Positions 23,701-36,700 of a DNA stretch of 64,000 nucleotides are shown here, in pieces. The notes under the pieces are model-generated. The model made no database searches. It was not told where the DNA came from and worked only from the letters and a program-made list of their open reading frames with translations. The translations under genes and the position numbers were made by a program. The first letter of the stretch is position 1. Each line of letters begins with the position of its first letter. Where the stretch lies: NCBI RefSeq assembly GCF_000346465.2, contig NC_034009.1, positions 25,155,983-25,219,982 of the forward strand, in the 5' to 3' direction. Source of the DNA: Prunus persica (taxonomy: Eukaryota; Streptophyta; Magnoliopsida; Rosales; Rosaceae).

Positions 23701-25887
23701 GCCACTTGTGTTTGTTGTTTGAATCTTTGAGTGTTCTTTTTACTGAATTTTGTACATTTATGTAAATGATTTTGACATCTGGTTCGAATAAGGTTTTTTA
23801 GCTTTCCATACTGAATCCAACCATACAAAGAACATAAAATTTGGATTAACGGTTGGAAAGTTACAGGTTAAAACGGGACAAAGGTCGAAACTGACAGGAC
23901 TCGCCCCGGAATTTCCCCAAAACCGGGGCGAATCCCGTCTTTGTTCCGACATCACCCCGATGCCGGGCCCACTTACTAGAAACCGAGACTCTCTACCAAA
24001 ATTTTGGCAGAGTCTCCCTTATGAATTGAACAACCCAACAAAATTCAACCTGCATAAAAATACAGAACAAACCCAACCAGCAGCATGCTTTGAAGCGAAT
24101 AAACAGTTTACAACAAAATAGCCTCCGGCCTCACAATTCAAACCCTAACAGGGCGATAACAGAGCATGTCTAAGGACTTCAATTTCAACAAAACAGAGTA
24201 CAAAGGAAATAACAGGAAGAAAGAGTCCTACGATGACTCAAGGCTCGGAAGCTCACGATCCGGCTCTGCTGCGGAGCTCAGTCAACTACTGGCTGGGGGG
24301 CGCAAAACAGAAAATTGTGAGTGGACAAAAATAAATTCAGTTCAGCGTAAACCAACGTAATATAACCCCACCGTTTAGAAAACCATGCAAGAAATCCCAT
24401 GCATCTCAAAACCGTCATACTCACGTATATATGTATATATATATATAATATATATAAAAACAAATCAATACCAAATGCCAAATCCAAAATCCATAAAGAA
24501 CGCTTTACAAACCCACCATCCAAAAACTTATAAATCCCACAACCAAACTCTCGAAAGCGTACCCATTGGCACGACCGGCAAGGAAGTATCCACACCGAGA
24601 AACAAGAATGGATGAATAGATATAAATATATAATATAAGAGATATATATATATATAGTATAAATATAACCATCACCTAGTTGTACCGGGGAAACAATCCA
24701 ACCGGGGGATTGTTTGACTAGTCACCCTGGCAGAGTCCTCGTGATGAGTCCTCAATCCACCATGTGACTAGGGAACGAGCCGTCCAACTGGGGGACCAAC
24801 TCTCAGCCAGAACGTACCGTCGATAACCTCAAAACCCGTACGCCTGTGAACAGTCCTACGCGCGCAGACTGCCCAATTAAGGGTCTATAGCAACATCCCG
24901 TCAAAGATGCCCCGGGTCCCGACAAATCCAAGTATCCCAAGTCTCCGTATCCAAGTTCCACATCAGGGGAGGTACATAGGGTAGTGCTTACCGCACACCA
25001 ACTGACATTCTATACTCACCACTTTCCACAATCTCATCTCAACAACCCAAGTACCTCACACATAGCCAATATATCACTACTACAAAAAGTGAAAAAGACG
25101 ACCAGAAAACAACGACGGTCTAAGTGAAAACCGTCGTGGTTTATAAAAAGACGACGGTTCTAAAAACACCGTCGTGTAATACAACCTTAGACAACTAAAA
25201 AATGGAGATTCAAATGACTGTTCAAAAACAACGACGTACATAATTAAACAACCGACGTCTATTTGAAACAGATTTCCGCAGTGTAAAATCAATGCCAACA
25301 AAGAACGGCAGAAGTTATGAATCGACCGACGTAGAAAGTAAAGACGACGATTTCAATAAAAGCTGCCGTTTTTACTCATAAAATAACACGACGAGGTTTT
25401 CGTATAAGACGCCGTATAATTACAAACAAATCCACGGCTTTAAAATACAAAATATCGCCGTATTAAATTAATTTACAACGACGGAAAATATAAATATATC
25501 GACGTCATTCTCGTATAGTTCTACGACGTTATCTTTAAATCGTACAATAAAATTTAACGTCGTATTTATTCATTTTATACGTCGTACCTTTAATTTTAAC
25601 GGTCGTCTTAATAAGAATTTTTGTTAACAATTTTTTTCTTTGATTTTCTTATCCTACGTCGGTAGATCTACTTAATGACAAGAATTGAAATAACCACGAC
25701 GGTTTATATAGAACACCGCCGACATAATCAGATTTGTCTGAGATCCCAAGGGTTACGAAATCTTACCAGATGGAACTCTGTTCCACATCATAATCTTAAC
25801 AGATGACACAGATTTGCAAATATTGCGTCGTGTTAGTTTACAAATTCCCTCATTTTAAATTTCCTCGAAATCTTACCAGATGGAACA

Positions 25888-27280
25888 TTAATTTCCCTCA
25901 TTTTAAATTTCCTCGGGAAAGAAAAATCTATTTATCACGCTTTGGAATTGAAAACTAAAACTGAAAGAATACGGGAAAAAAAACTCTATTTATAATTTAA
26001 AAATAAAATCCACGTCGGTTGTAGTACACTTAACGACGTTTAACAAAATAATCTACGTCGGTAATTATAAATCTACCGCCATCTTAACTTAATATAGACG
26101 ACGAGAAAAGACGACGGTAGAACAGAAAATCGCCGTTGTTTCAGTTTCTTTAACATATCTTTCTGCAGGACTTGTATAGTTCAAAGCATTGACAATGTCT
26201 TCATCATATCTCCCAGAAACTACTGATTCAATTGCTCATGCTTTAGAGGCCATCTGAAGCCACTTCTATTCTTTATCGCATTCTTGAAACCCATCTTCTT
26301 CTTCTGAAGCTCTACGGATAAAGGAAGAGGCTATCACAAATCCGACGGATCTTCTTAGGCAAGAAAATCAAGCAGAGGATCAGGCACATCTGATCTTCAG
26401 ATTTCCCTGAGAAGCGAACTTTCCTTCGACAGCGAGTGGAGGCCAGGCTTGCATCTCTTTTGATGGAAAGCAAGGAGTATTCAGAAGCACTAAGTGTCCT
26501 ATCAGGCTTGATCAAGGAAGTGAGAAGGCTAGTTGACAAGCTTCTTCTTGTGGACATATATTTGATGCGAGTAAGCTCAATTTCTCTTTGAGAAAACATC
26601 CAAATTATTGTCTTTGAGACATGAGAGACTGAGAGAGGAAGAACTTGGAACCTTAAATGTAAACCGAAAATGAATGAAAGCGACAAATTTATAGAATAAA
26701 TTTTTAAAACCAACGGCGGTCCTTACAAAAAAACCGCCGTTTAAATTGTAAAATCAACGTCGGTATGATCGACGTATATTACAGAAATCCACGTCGGTAA
26801 ATTAATAAAAACGACGTGTTAAATAATCTACCATGACGCGAGTTATTACTTATGTACTTTAATTTTTGAGTTTACTACGACGGTACCTACAAACTACTGT
26901 CGTATTTATTTACCACGTCCGAAGTTAAATGTACCGTCGTATTTTGTAATTTATACGTCGTAGTTATATGTAACCGCCGTATTATTTTTTTGAAATGGTT
27001 TTATATGTAAGCAACTTTTCGTCTACTTGACTTACACATTAGTTGTTTTTATATTCTTATTTTATTTAAATCTGTCATCCAAAAAAGAAATTTTACATAT
27101 TGCAGAATATTAATTTCCTTCGTTTTAAATTTCCTCCGGAAAAAAAACTCTATTTATAACGCACTGTAATTGAAAAATAAACTGAAAGGTCACGGGAAAA
27201 AAAATTCTATTCATAATTCAAAAATTAAAATCCACGTCGGTTATATTAAACCTAACGACGTTAAATGAAATGATTCCACG
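25888..27280. repeat. Direct duplication of 5' CACTA sequence flanking the RPN6 fragment
   Basis: The block TTAATTTCCCTCATTTTAAA through AAAATCCACGTCGGTT (about 25888-26010) recurs at about 27108-27240 with small changes. A second pair, TTGAAATGGTTTTATATGTA, lies at about 26989 and 27348. The RPN6 piece lies between the copies of the first pair. Confidence 0.75.
26195..26595 (+). pseudogene. Captured fragment of RPN6 (26S proteasome lid subunit, PSMD11)
   Basis: From ATG 26195 the frame reads MSSSYLPETTDSIAHALEA. After frame changes the order continues EATSILYRILE, NPSSSSEALRIKEEAITNPT, DLLRQENQAED, GTSDLQISL, KRTFLRQRVEARLASLLMES and KEYSEALSVLSGLIKEVRRL, then VDKLLLVDI. This is the conserved N-terminal part of plant RPN6, the PCI-domain lid subunit. 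Relative to the family there are internal deletions between QAED and GTSD and between QISL and KRTF, plus frame shifts. It lies in the CACTA, same strand as the element's genes and 1.2 kb before the likely 5' UTR. It cannot make a lid subunit. It could be transcribed with element sequence. Confidence 0.85.
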
Positions 27281-27956
27281 TCGAACGAAAAATATTGCGT
27301 CGTGTTAGTTAAAAACGACGTAGTTAAATGTAACCGCCGTATTATTTTTTTGAAATGGTTTTATATGTAAGCAACTTTTCGACTTACACATGCACTGTTT
27401 CCAAACCCGATTAAAAATTTCAATCTCCCAGAGAAACCTTTTCGTCTTTTTTCCTTGTTAGAGCATTGTCAGAGTTTCTCATCGTCTTCCTCTCGTCTTC
27501 TTCGTCGTCTCTGAACTTAAACATCGATCATCTTCCTCTTGCTTTCATTGCACGCAAAAGGTAAGCTTTCATTTTCACTATTTTGGTTACTGTTTTGCAT
27601 GCTCATACGTTTTTTGTTTGAAAAATCTTTTTACCTTTTTTCTGGCCAAAATCATTTTACTTCTTTCCAAGTTTGATAAAATATACAGACAAAGAGGGAA
27701 AGTTTCCAACTTTGAAGACAACTACCTCAACTAAATAAGACGACGGTAGACCACGACGGTTCGTCAGTTGTTCTAGCGTCGTCTGAAAATTGACAAAGTT
27801 GTTTTTAAAATAATAGTCTTTTTTTATATGCTTGTTTAATTGCAGGTTTGATTTCTCTGAACAATGGTTTTTGTTTTTCCCTTATTTGATAAAATATAAA
27901 GAAAAAGAAACTAGGGTTGGTATCTAATATAGACGACAAAATATCTTATTGTTTTA

Positions 27957-28110
27957 CGTCGTGTGAATGTTAATACCACGACGGTGTATTACTATTGACG
28001 TCGTATGAACATAAATACCACGACGTTATATAAATAATAGTTTTACCACGACGGTGTATTACTATTGACGTCGTGTGAACATATATACCACGACGTTATA
28101 TAAATAATGG
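27957..28110. repeat. Tandem duplication, about 74 bp x 2, upstream of Ptta/Ulp1 gene
   Basis: TACCACGACGGTGTATTACT followed by ATTGACGTCGTRTGAACATA and ATACCACGACGTTATATAAATAA is present twice in succession. It lies in the probable 5' UTR intron (27560-28233) and carries the CG-containing motifs of the element. Confidence 0.8.
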
Positions 28111-28247
28111 TTTTAAACATTTATTACGTCTGAGATTATTTCATTGCGTCGTCTAAAATCATATCATACGTCGTATTTTTTTAATACCGTCGTTTGTGTT
28201 CTTAATGTTTTCCTGAAATATTTTCACTTGCAGTTTTGTCTGTTAAA

Positions 28248-31200
28248 ATGGTTTCTCAACAACAAACTAAGGATTCTGGCTCCAAGAAGCTTGGAATAGT
28301 AGCTCCTCAAGACAAGTCTTCGAAGGAGATGAAGTCTTCGAAGAAGATGAAGTTTGCTTCATCATCTACTGAGACAGAACCAACCAGCCAGACAACAATC
28401 TCTGATGATTCAAAGACTGGTCGAGGTATGAGCACAATGCCTCGTGTTGTGAAGAGAAAGCTTCAGAAACTGAGGCCAATTGTTGAGTACAATAAAAGGG
28501 GGAAAGGTGTTGGCCAAGCACATATTGAGATGCAGTCGTATATTGGTGTGTTGGCACGCTCCAGGATCCCACTTGTGGACAAGAAATGGTCCCAAATCCC
28601 CAAGGATATAAAGGAGCAGATTTGGGAAGCAGTTGACATGGCTTTTGTCGTAGGCCAAGGGGGCAAGACCTCTGTTTTAGCTTCTACTTCCAAGAAATGG
28701 AAGGATTTCAAGTCTACACTAACGAGGCATTATATCCTTCCATACACCAATGACAGGGAGAAATTAAGCCAACCCCCTGAAACATATAAATTCATAGAGA
28801 AAGCACAATGGGATGCCTTTGTAGCTTCAAGGCTATCCAAAGATTTTGAGTCTGTGCATTCTCAACATGCACAGATTAGGGAGAAACTCGAGTACAATCA
28901 TCGATTGTCTCGAAAAGGATATGCTGGATTGGAGGATCAATTGGAGGAAACCATGCCTGGGGTAGAAATTGATCGATCTACCTTATGGAAGAGAGCTAGA
29001 CAGGACAAACATGGTAACATCCCTGATCCAAAGGTGGCAGAGAAAGTAAAATTAATTGTAAGCCTACTATCACTCTGTTTTAAATTTTTATTAAACTGTG
29101 AATTATTCTTATTACGTCGTATGTTATATTTTCCGTCGTGTGAATGATATTACCACGTCGAGAAGTTTTTAAAAACGTCGTTAAAGGTCTAAATAGGAAT
29201 CACTACTATGTTTTCTGTAATTATAGCATAAGACGTCGGTGGTTCATTTTGGCGTCGTTTGAATGATATTACCACGTCGAAACTTTTTTAAAAACGTCGT
29301 TAACGGTCTAAATAGGAATCACTACTCTGTTTTCTTTAATTATAGCATAAGACGTCGGTTGTTTATTCATTTCGTCGTTTTAAATAAATAACCACATCGG
29401 TATAACTACCGTCGTGATAAGTTATAATAACGTCGGTTTATACGTTATTGCGTCGTGTGAAATTATATAATACGTCGTTTGTACATAAATAACCGTCGTG
29501 TGTTTTTTTGTTTATCTTTTTTTAGGATGAATTGCAGAAACAAGTCTCGGAAGGCAAAGTCAGAGTAGATGGCAGCAATGATGTGCTGACCATGGCTTTG
29601 GGCCCCGAGCATCCAGGCAGACTGAGGGGAGTTGGTGCTGGTGTTTCCCCAAGGCAATATTTCAATTTGCCCAAACCACAGAGGGTGAGCTTTGACGACC
29701 GTTTGAAAGACAGTTTAAGAGTTCTCCTTCAAGAAGAGACTAAAAAGATGGAGGCTAAGGCAAGGGAAGAGGCCTTAAGGATGGAGGCTAGGACAAAACA
29801 ATTGGTAGAGGCTGAGAGGGAGCATTTCCTGAGTCAGCTTTCCCAATTAATTCCCAATTTTGATCCAAGCATGCTTAAACCAAGAATTAGCCAAAGCCCC
29901 AAAAATCCAACGTCTGACAAAGCTAGCTGCTCTAGAGGTGATGTGAGATCCCTACATTTGGAGGATGATACTGCCAAAATGGGGAAACATCAGCCAGATG
30001 AATAGAAGGAAGAAGAAAAAAGAGATGAAGAGAAGGAAGAAGAAAAGGAGAAAGAAGATGAAGAAAAGCATGACGACAAGGTATGTTCACATAACTTTGC
30101 CTTTTTTATTTGTTTTTCAAAATTTCAGACGTCGATATTTTTATTTAATCCGTCGTTTGTTTAAAACTTAGACGGCGGACTTTTTTTTAAGACGTAATAA
30201 AATATTTAAACGACGGTTTTTGCACCGTCGTTTAAATGGTTTCAGACGTCGCTTTATTCATAAAACCGTCGTCTTTATTGAATTACCACGACAGTTTTTT
30301 TACCGTCGTTTAAATACTTTTAAGACGACGTTTTATTCCTTAAACCGTCGTCTTTATTGAATTACCACGTTATTTTTTTTATTTCTTTAAACAGGTTATT
30401 GAAGTTGGTGCTTATTCAAATATGGAGGCGCCATCTTCTTTAAAAACCCTTTGTCGTTTTGTGGAAACGACACTCCTGCCTGAGGATAAGACACTCCAAT
30501 TTACAATTGATAAGGAGGTGTTTGGTGGTGAGCGCGATACCTTCCTCCTGCCTGAAGATATTACACAATTTGCAGGCATGGAAGAAATTGGAGCTACTGT
30601 ATTGGCTGTATATATGAGGTTTGTACTTCTAAAATAATACCTCGTTGGTTTATATATTGCGTCGTCTTAACTAACTAACCACGTCGTCTTAACTAACTAC
30701 CGTCGTGATAAATATATTATAACGTCCTCATCTATTTCAGTACGTCGTGTGAAATATTATAATACGTCGTTTTTTTATACATAACCGTCGTGTTTGTTTG
30801 TGCTGACTTGTTTATATTATTTTATGTATTTAGGTACTTACACGATGTTTTGAAACAAGCCAATATGTGCAGCATGGTTGGCTTTATCGACCCTGCTACA
30901 GTTAGTGCCAACTCTGGCACAATAACTGAAAGATCACGACTGGTAGCAGCTCGACTTCAGAAGACAGACGGTGAACAGATTTTCATGATGCCTTACAATC
31001 CAGGGTTAGTCTCCTTAGGATTTTGTTTTTATGATTTTCAATAAATGACAGCTTATAAACTAACCACGTCGGTGTTTTATTTTATTTAGTCGTTTGAAAC
31101 TACTAACCACGTCGGTATTTATTTATCGTCGTGATAAATATATAATGTCGTCGTTATCTACTTTATTTCGTCGTGTGAAATACTATAATACGTCGTTTTT

Positions 31201-31793
31201 GTAAATAACCGTCGTTTTTATATTAATTTTGTGCAGCCGTCATTGGATCTTGTTGATTGTAAGAGCAAAGAAGGAGACCGTCTATTTTCTGGATCCTCTG
31301 CCAGGTCATCGTGTGGTCGACGAAGAGGCGAAAAACATCGTGAACAGTGCTTTAAAAATATATAATACCCACATAGCCCGAGCAGGACGTAAAAATGTAA
31401 TTTGGAAAACTCTCTCAGGCACACCAAAGCAACCCAGCAATGTCGAATGCGGGTATTATGTGATGCGCTTCATGAGGGACATCATCATGGATCCTTCCTT
31501 GGGGTTTGAGAATAAGGTAAGAAGAAATTACCTTCATACATTTCACGTCGTTTTTTGTATTATCAACGACGGTCATGTAAAATTAACGTCGTTGAATGGA
31601 TATACTACGTCGGTTATGAAAAATATCGTCGTCTGTGATTGAATTTCTTTTTATTTATAAACCCTAATAGTCATTGTTTATGCAGTATGCCAAGGGAAAC
31701 CAGGAAGCTTCATACCCCCAAGAAGCCATTGATGAAGTCCGGAATGAATGGGCAGAGTTTGTTTTCCAAATTATTAAACAGGGCAATTATTGA
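28248..31793 (+). CDS. CACTA-encoded Ptta/En/Spm-type protein with Ulp1 (C48) protease domain
   Basis: Six exons by splice consensus: 28248-29057, 29526-30080, 30395-30618, 30834-31004, 31237-31516, 31686-31793 (716 codons). Exon 1 starts MVSQQQTKDSG and has a basic middle. Exon 2 has EHPGRLRGVGAGVSPRQYF, the plant transposase Ptta/En/Spm signature, then a Glu/Lys-rich coiled-coil-like tract. Exons 3-6 form a Ulp1-type cysteine protease: H589-W590, D606 (VYFLDPL), Q652 and C658 (QPSNVECGYYVMRF). Ulp1 enzymes process SUMO; the target of transposon versions is unknown. An in-frame TAG (codon 430, 30003-30005) would remove the protease domain. The introns carry the element's repeat motifs. A non-coding first exon ending near 27560 is likely. 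Confidence 0.8.
29150..29370. repeat. Tandem duplication in intron 2 of the Ulp1 gene, about 117 bp x 2
   Basis: GATATTACCACGTCGA, TTTTTAAAAACGTCGTTAA, GGTCTAAATAGGAATCACTA and ATTATAGCATAAGACGTCGG appear twice in the same order, with a few changes. The intron, 29058-29525, is the first within the coding part. The copies preserve the ACGTCG motifs. Confidence 0.8.
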
Positions 31794-33770
31794 ACACTTG
31801 ATATTTATGTATAATGTACAAATTTTCTCTATAATATGTAATGTAAAAATTTGTTGAGGTTTTCTTAAATTAAAAAAAAAACAAACATACAAATTGCTTA
31901 ACCGACGTGTAATACTTTTCCAACGACCTAATAAAGTCAAAAACCGTCGTATTTTGTTGTTTCGTGTTTTAAACAAATACGACGTAAAAATATAGTTAGA
32001 CGACGTTCTTTGAACAATTGAGTCGTTTATGGTTTACAACATCTTCAATTTCTTAAGGGTTCAGGGTATCATCGACGACGTTTATGTAACGACAGCGGTT
32101 AAGTCGTGAAATATATATTTTACGTCGTATAGTTAAATAGCCGCCATGGTTTCTCATTTTAACGATGTCATTTTAACGACTTAGTAGTCTATTACAATTT
32201 ACAACGTCTACAATTTATTAACACCGACGTGGTTTGTTGTTGTGGTAAGAATATTTTATTATTTTTATATCAAAATATTCAAAATAAATTTAAAATAAAT
32301 CAGAAAATTGAAAAGTCATCTCCTATGAAGTCATTGATATATTTTCTTCCACATAAACCTTGAAAAAATTCATTTTGAATAACAAAAATTTAAAATGACC
32401 ATCCAAAACAAAATTGTTTTGATGAGTCATAAAATCACTTCTAGTTTTATGGTTTAGGGTGAGTCTAGGGTTTAGAGATTAGGGTTGTTATTTATTGGGG
32501 TTTATTTTTAAAGTATAATTTTTGGGTAGTCTAGGGTATATGTTAGGCTTTAAAACCATAAAACCTTTTATAACTTAATTTTTTAAATTGTATAATTTAG
32601 TTTTATGGGTTTAGGGTATTAATTTTTAACGACGGTGGTTGCGTCGTGGAATACATATTTTACGTCGTACAGAAAAACATACGACATGGTTTACGCTTTA
32701 AACGACGTCATTTTAATATGTAAGTCGGTTTATATAATTTACAACGTCTTTAATTTCTTAACACCGACGTGGTTTTTCAGTCGTCGTTATATAAAAAATT
32801 CAAAATAAATTTAAAATTAATCCGAAAAATGAAGCTTCAAAATGAACGGCCTTACGTTCTTAATTCGAAAAATGAAGTTTCCGTCGTGGAATATTAAATT
32901 TACGTCGGTATTTGTAGAACTTTCGCCTTGGTTTTTCTTTCGACGTTTTAAAACGCGCGAGCTCTAAAAATTTTCGCGCTACCTAAATTTTTTTAGATTT
33001 GGCTCTTATTCTTATACTTCGAACCCTGAAACCTAAAATTTTCTTTATTTGATCTTGTCATTTTCCGCTCTGGAGAAGGTGCAAAGTGCACCAATGATGG
33101 GGAGCAAATAGTACCTACGAAGGAAGAAACTGATAATGAAGATGGAGATTCGAGTGATGATTCTAGTAACGATTCGAGTTATATTAGGTTGTTTTGTTAA
33201 AGGGTTTTATGTGTATGCTTTGCGATCTGTTAATAATGTGCTTATAGGTATGGGTTCATGGATTTTCTGTTTAATGGGTTCATGGATTACATTATCTGTT
33301 ATGTTGAATTGGGAATGGATTTAATTTTGTCGTATCTTTTAATCACCCTATGTTATGTTGAATTGGGAATGGATTTATTGTTTTCATGCTTGGTTTCATG
33401 TATATGTTGGTTTCTTGCTTGGTTTCATATATATGTTGTGTTCTTAATGGGTTTTGTGTTCTTGAAAATAAACTGAGACACGACGAATTTTAAGGCTTAC
33501 GACGACGATTACACAACGGTTTTTTTAAACTACCGTCGTTGTATTACTTATACATGACGGTTTTTTCATAAACCGTCGTTTGTATTACTTATAATAGACG
33601 ACGTCTGTTGAAAATCCGTCGTCTATATATGCCAAATACGTCTGTTTTTGTTTAAAACCCGTCGTCTCTGTTGTGTATTACTTGCGATTAGATCATTGTA
33701 TAATCTGCTATAGTGATGGTCATTGCCTGTATTTTCACTTTATTATAGATAATAGGTTATAGTGTCGGAG
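31794..33770. other. CACTA spacer between the two element genes
   Basis: No gene was seen. It holds many ACGTCG/ACGACG motifs (31900-32240, 32620-32950, 33480-33665) and likely contains the end of the Ulp1 transcript and the promoter of the transposase. Two partly repeated blocks share TTACGTCGTA and CCGACGTGGTTT (about 32120-32240 and 32655-32780). Short hydrophobic open frames at 33136-33476 are part of this spacer. Confidence 0.6.
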
Positions 33771-36700
33771 ATGGATAAGTCATGGATGCACTCGGATAGA
33801 AGATCGAAGGCATATGAATTTGGGGTGGAAGCATTTTTGAACTTTGCTGTAGAAAATCTTCTAACTACAATACATATCCGTTGTCCATGTGTTAAATGTG
33901 TTAATTTGAAGTTGTTTGGGGTTGGAATTATAAGGGATCACTTATACTTTAATGGAATTGACCAAAGCTATAAGAATTGGACATTTCACGGAGAACCTTG
34001 GGAAGCAACTACTAATGCTAGTAGAAATGTTGAAGAAGATGATGGCCATAGTAGGTACAGTTTTGTGTCTGAAGAAATTGATATGGATGATAATGATTTT
34101 GGTGATTTTGGTTCGGATCCGTATGAGTTTGCCAATGTGATTGGGGATGGAGATCAACCAGTGTACCCTGGTTGTAGAAAGTACACGAAGTTATCGGCAT
34201 TAGTGAAGTTGTATAATTTGAAGGCAAAACATGGGATGAGTGATGTCTGTTTTACAGAATTATTGATACTTCAAGGCGATTTGCTTTCAGAAGGAAATAC
34301 AATACCAACCTCCATGTATGAGGCTAAAAAGACTTTGTGTGCATTGGGGCTGAGTTATGAGAAAATGCACGCATGCCCCAATGATTGCATCTTGTATAGG
34401 AAGGAGTATGAAGATTCAACTAATTGTCCTACTTGTGGTATCTCAAGGTGGAAGGAAGGCAAAGATTCAATCTTGAAAGAGGGTGTGCCAGCGAAGGTGG
34501 TGTGGTATTTTCCCCCAATTCCAAGGTTTAAAAGGATGTTTCAATCACATGAGACAGCTAAGAGTTTGACTTGGTGGCATGCTGCTAGAAAATCAATTGA
34601 CGGTCAGATGTCTCATCCGGCGGATTCCCCGTCTTGGAAACTTCTTGATGATAAATGGCCTGAGTTTGGTAATGAGCCGAGAAACTTGAGATTGGCTCTT
34701 TCATCTGATGGATTCAATCCCCACAGTTCTCTAAGTAGCAGATATAGTTGTTGGCCGGTTATCTTAGTTACATATAATCTCCCTCCATGGCTGTGCATGA
34801 AACGAAAGTTCATGATGTTAACCTTATTGATTTCCGGTCCTAAACAACCCGGAAATGATATAGACGTCTACTTGGAGCCTTTGATTGATGATTTAAAATC
34901 CTTGTGGGTTGGGATTAGAGGAGTGTATGATGCACATAATGGAGAATACTTTACACTCAGAGCTGCATTAATGTGGACAATTAATGATTTCCCCGCCTAT
35001 GGAAACTTATCTGGTTGTGTTGTTAAAGGATATAAAGCTTGTCCAATATGCGGCGATGATACACCTAGTCACAGGTTGAAAAATGGCCACAAAATTTGTT
35101 ACATTAGGCATAGAAAATAGTTGCCAATCAATCATCCAAATAGGAGGCAACGTGCAGCTTTTAATGGGAAACCTGAATATGGCATACCTCCCGAGCCATT
35201 AACCGGAGAAGAAGTGCTGCATATGGTTGAAAATGGTGACAGAGTTTGTTGGAAGAAGAAATCAATATTCTTTGATCTCGAGTATTGGAAATACCTTCCT
35301 GTGAGGCATGCCCTAGATGTTATGCACATTGAGAAGAATGTTTGCGATAGTATCATTGGTACATTGCTGGAGATCCCTAGAAAAAATAAAGATGGGATTG
35401 CTGCTCGATTAGATTTATTGAACATGGGGGTCAAAACTGATTTGCAACCCGAGTATGGAGAAAGACGTACTCGTTTGCCTCCTGGGCCTTGGAATTTGTC
35501 AAGAGTAGAGAAGAGAGAGGTTTGCAATTCTTTCTATGGTATGAAGGTCCCTGAAGGTTATTCTTCAAATATTAAAAATCTTGTATCTTTACAAGATTCA
35601 AGACTTCTTGGCCTTAAATCACATGATTGTCATACCTTAATGCAACAATTGCTTCCTGTGGCAATTCGTTCTGTTTTGGAGAAGCCTGCAAGGTATGCAA
35701 TAACTCGTTTGTGCTTCTTCTTCAATGCTATATGTGCAAAGACTGTTGATGTTTCCAAGCTAGATAAGTTGGAAGAAGATGTAGTAGTTACTCTGTGTTT
35801 GCTTGAGAAGTACTTTCCCCCTTCATTCTTTGATATCATGGTTCATCTAGTAGTACATCTTGTCAGAGAAGTTCGTCTATGTGGGCCAGTATATTTTAGG
35901 TGGATGTATCCGTTTGAAAGATATATGAAAGTGCTGAAGGGGTATGTTCAGAATCGTACTCGTCCCGAAGGTTGCATTGCTGAGCGGTATATAGCTGAAG
36001 AAGCGGTAGAGTTTTGTACTCAGCATTTATCTGATGTTAGTACAGTTGGAGTGCCTTCAAGCCAAAAGATGGGACTTTCAAAGCCATTATCAGGTTGCAC
36101 AGTGAGCGTAGTTGATCAGGACCTGTTGAATCAAGCACATCTATATGTCTTGGAGAATACGGAGGAAGTCCTACCTTATATCGAGTACGTATGAGCTTTA
36201 TTCTTTAAGTTTCCATTTTAAATTATTTCTTATGTTTATCTTCTATATTTGGGACCGTAATGCTTGAATTTTTCGTGTCATGTAGGCAACATATGATCCA
36301 CATCAAGATTGCTTATCCAAAATTTAGAAAGAGAACAAAGTGGCTGCAGGATAAGCACAATAGCACTTTCATTCAATGGCTACGCTTCAAGGTATATGTT
36401 GTTGAATAACATATTTCTCTTTTAATTTTCTTCTTATTTATATGTTAGATTGAATTAAGATATGATTAATTTGCAGGTTCAAAGTGAACTTGAGGAAGAC
36501 AATCATGGCGTATCAGAAAATTTAAGGTGGCTAGCAGCTGGTCCAAACATGTCAGTGCCATTATATAGGAGCTATCTTATTAAAGGTATTAAATTCAATA
36601 TCAAGGCACAAGATGATGTGCGGACAACTCAAAATAGTGGAGTTTATTTACTTGCACATACCATGCAAGTTGCTAGTGCCAAGGATAAAAACCCAATTCT

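Noticed and set aside
25075..25640. ACGACGGT arrays considered as telomere-like or centromeric satellite
   Set aside because: The motifs are irregularly spaced in both orientations between unique sequence and lie within bounded CACTA ends.
26312..26713. Minus-strand frame of 133 residues
   Set aside because: It is the antisense reading of the captured RPN6 fragment, whose plus-strand reading gives clear homology.
35118..35124. Programmed stop-codon read-through at the TNP2 TAG
   Set aside because: The following codons TTG CCA do not match the known CAR-YYA context, so it is kept only as a question under findings.
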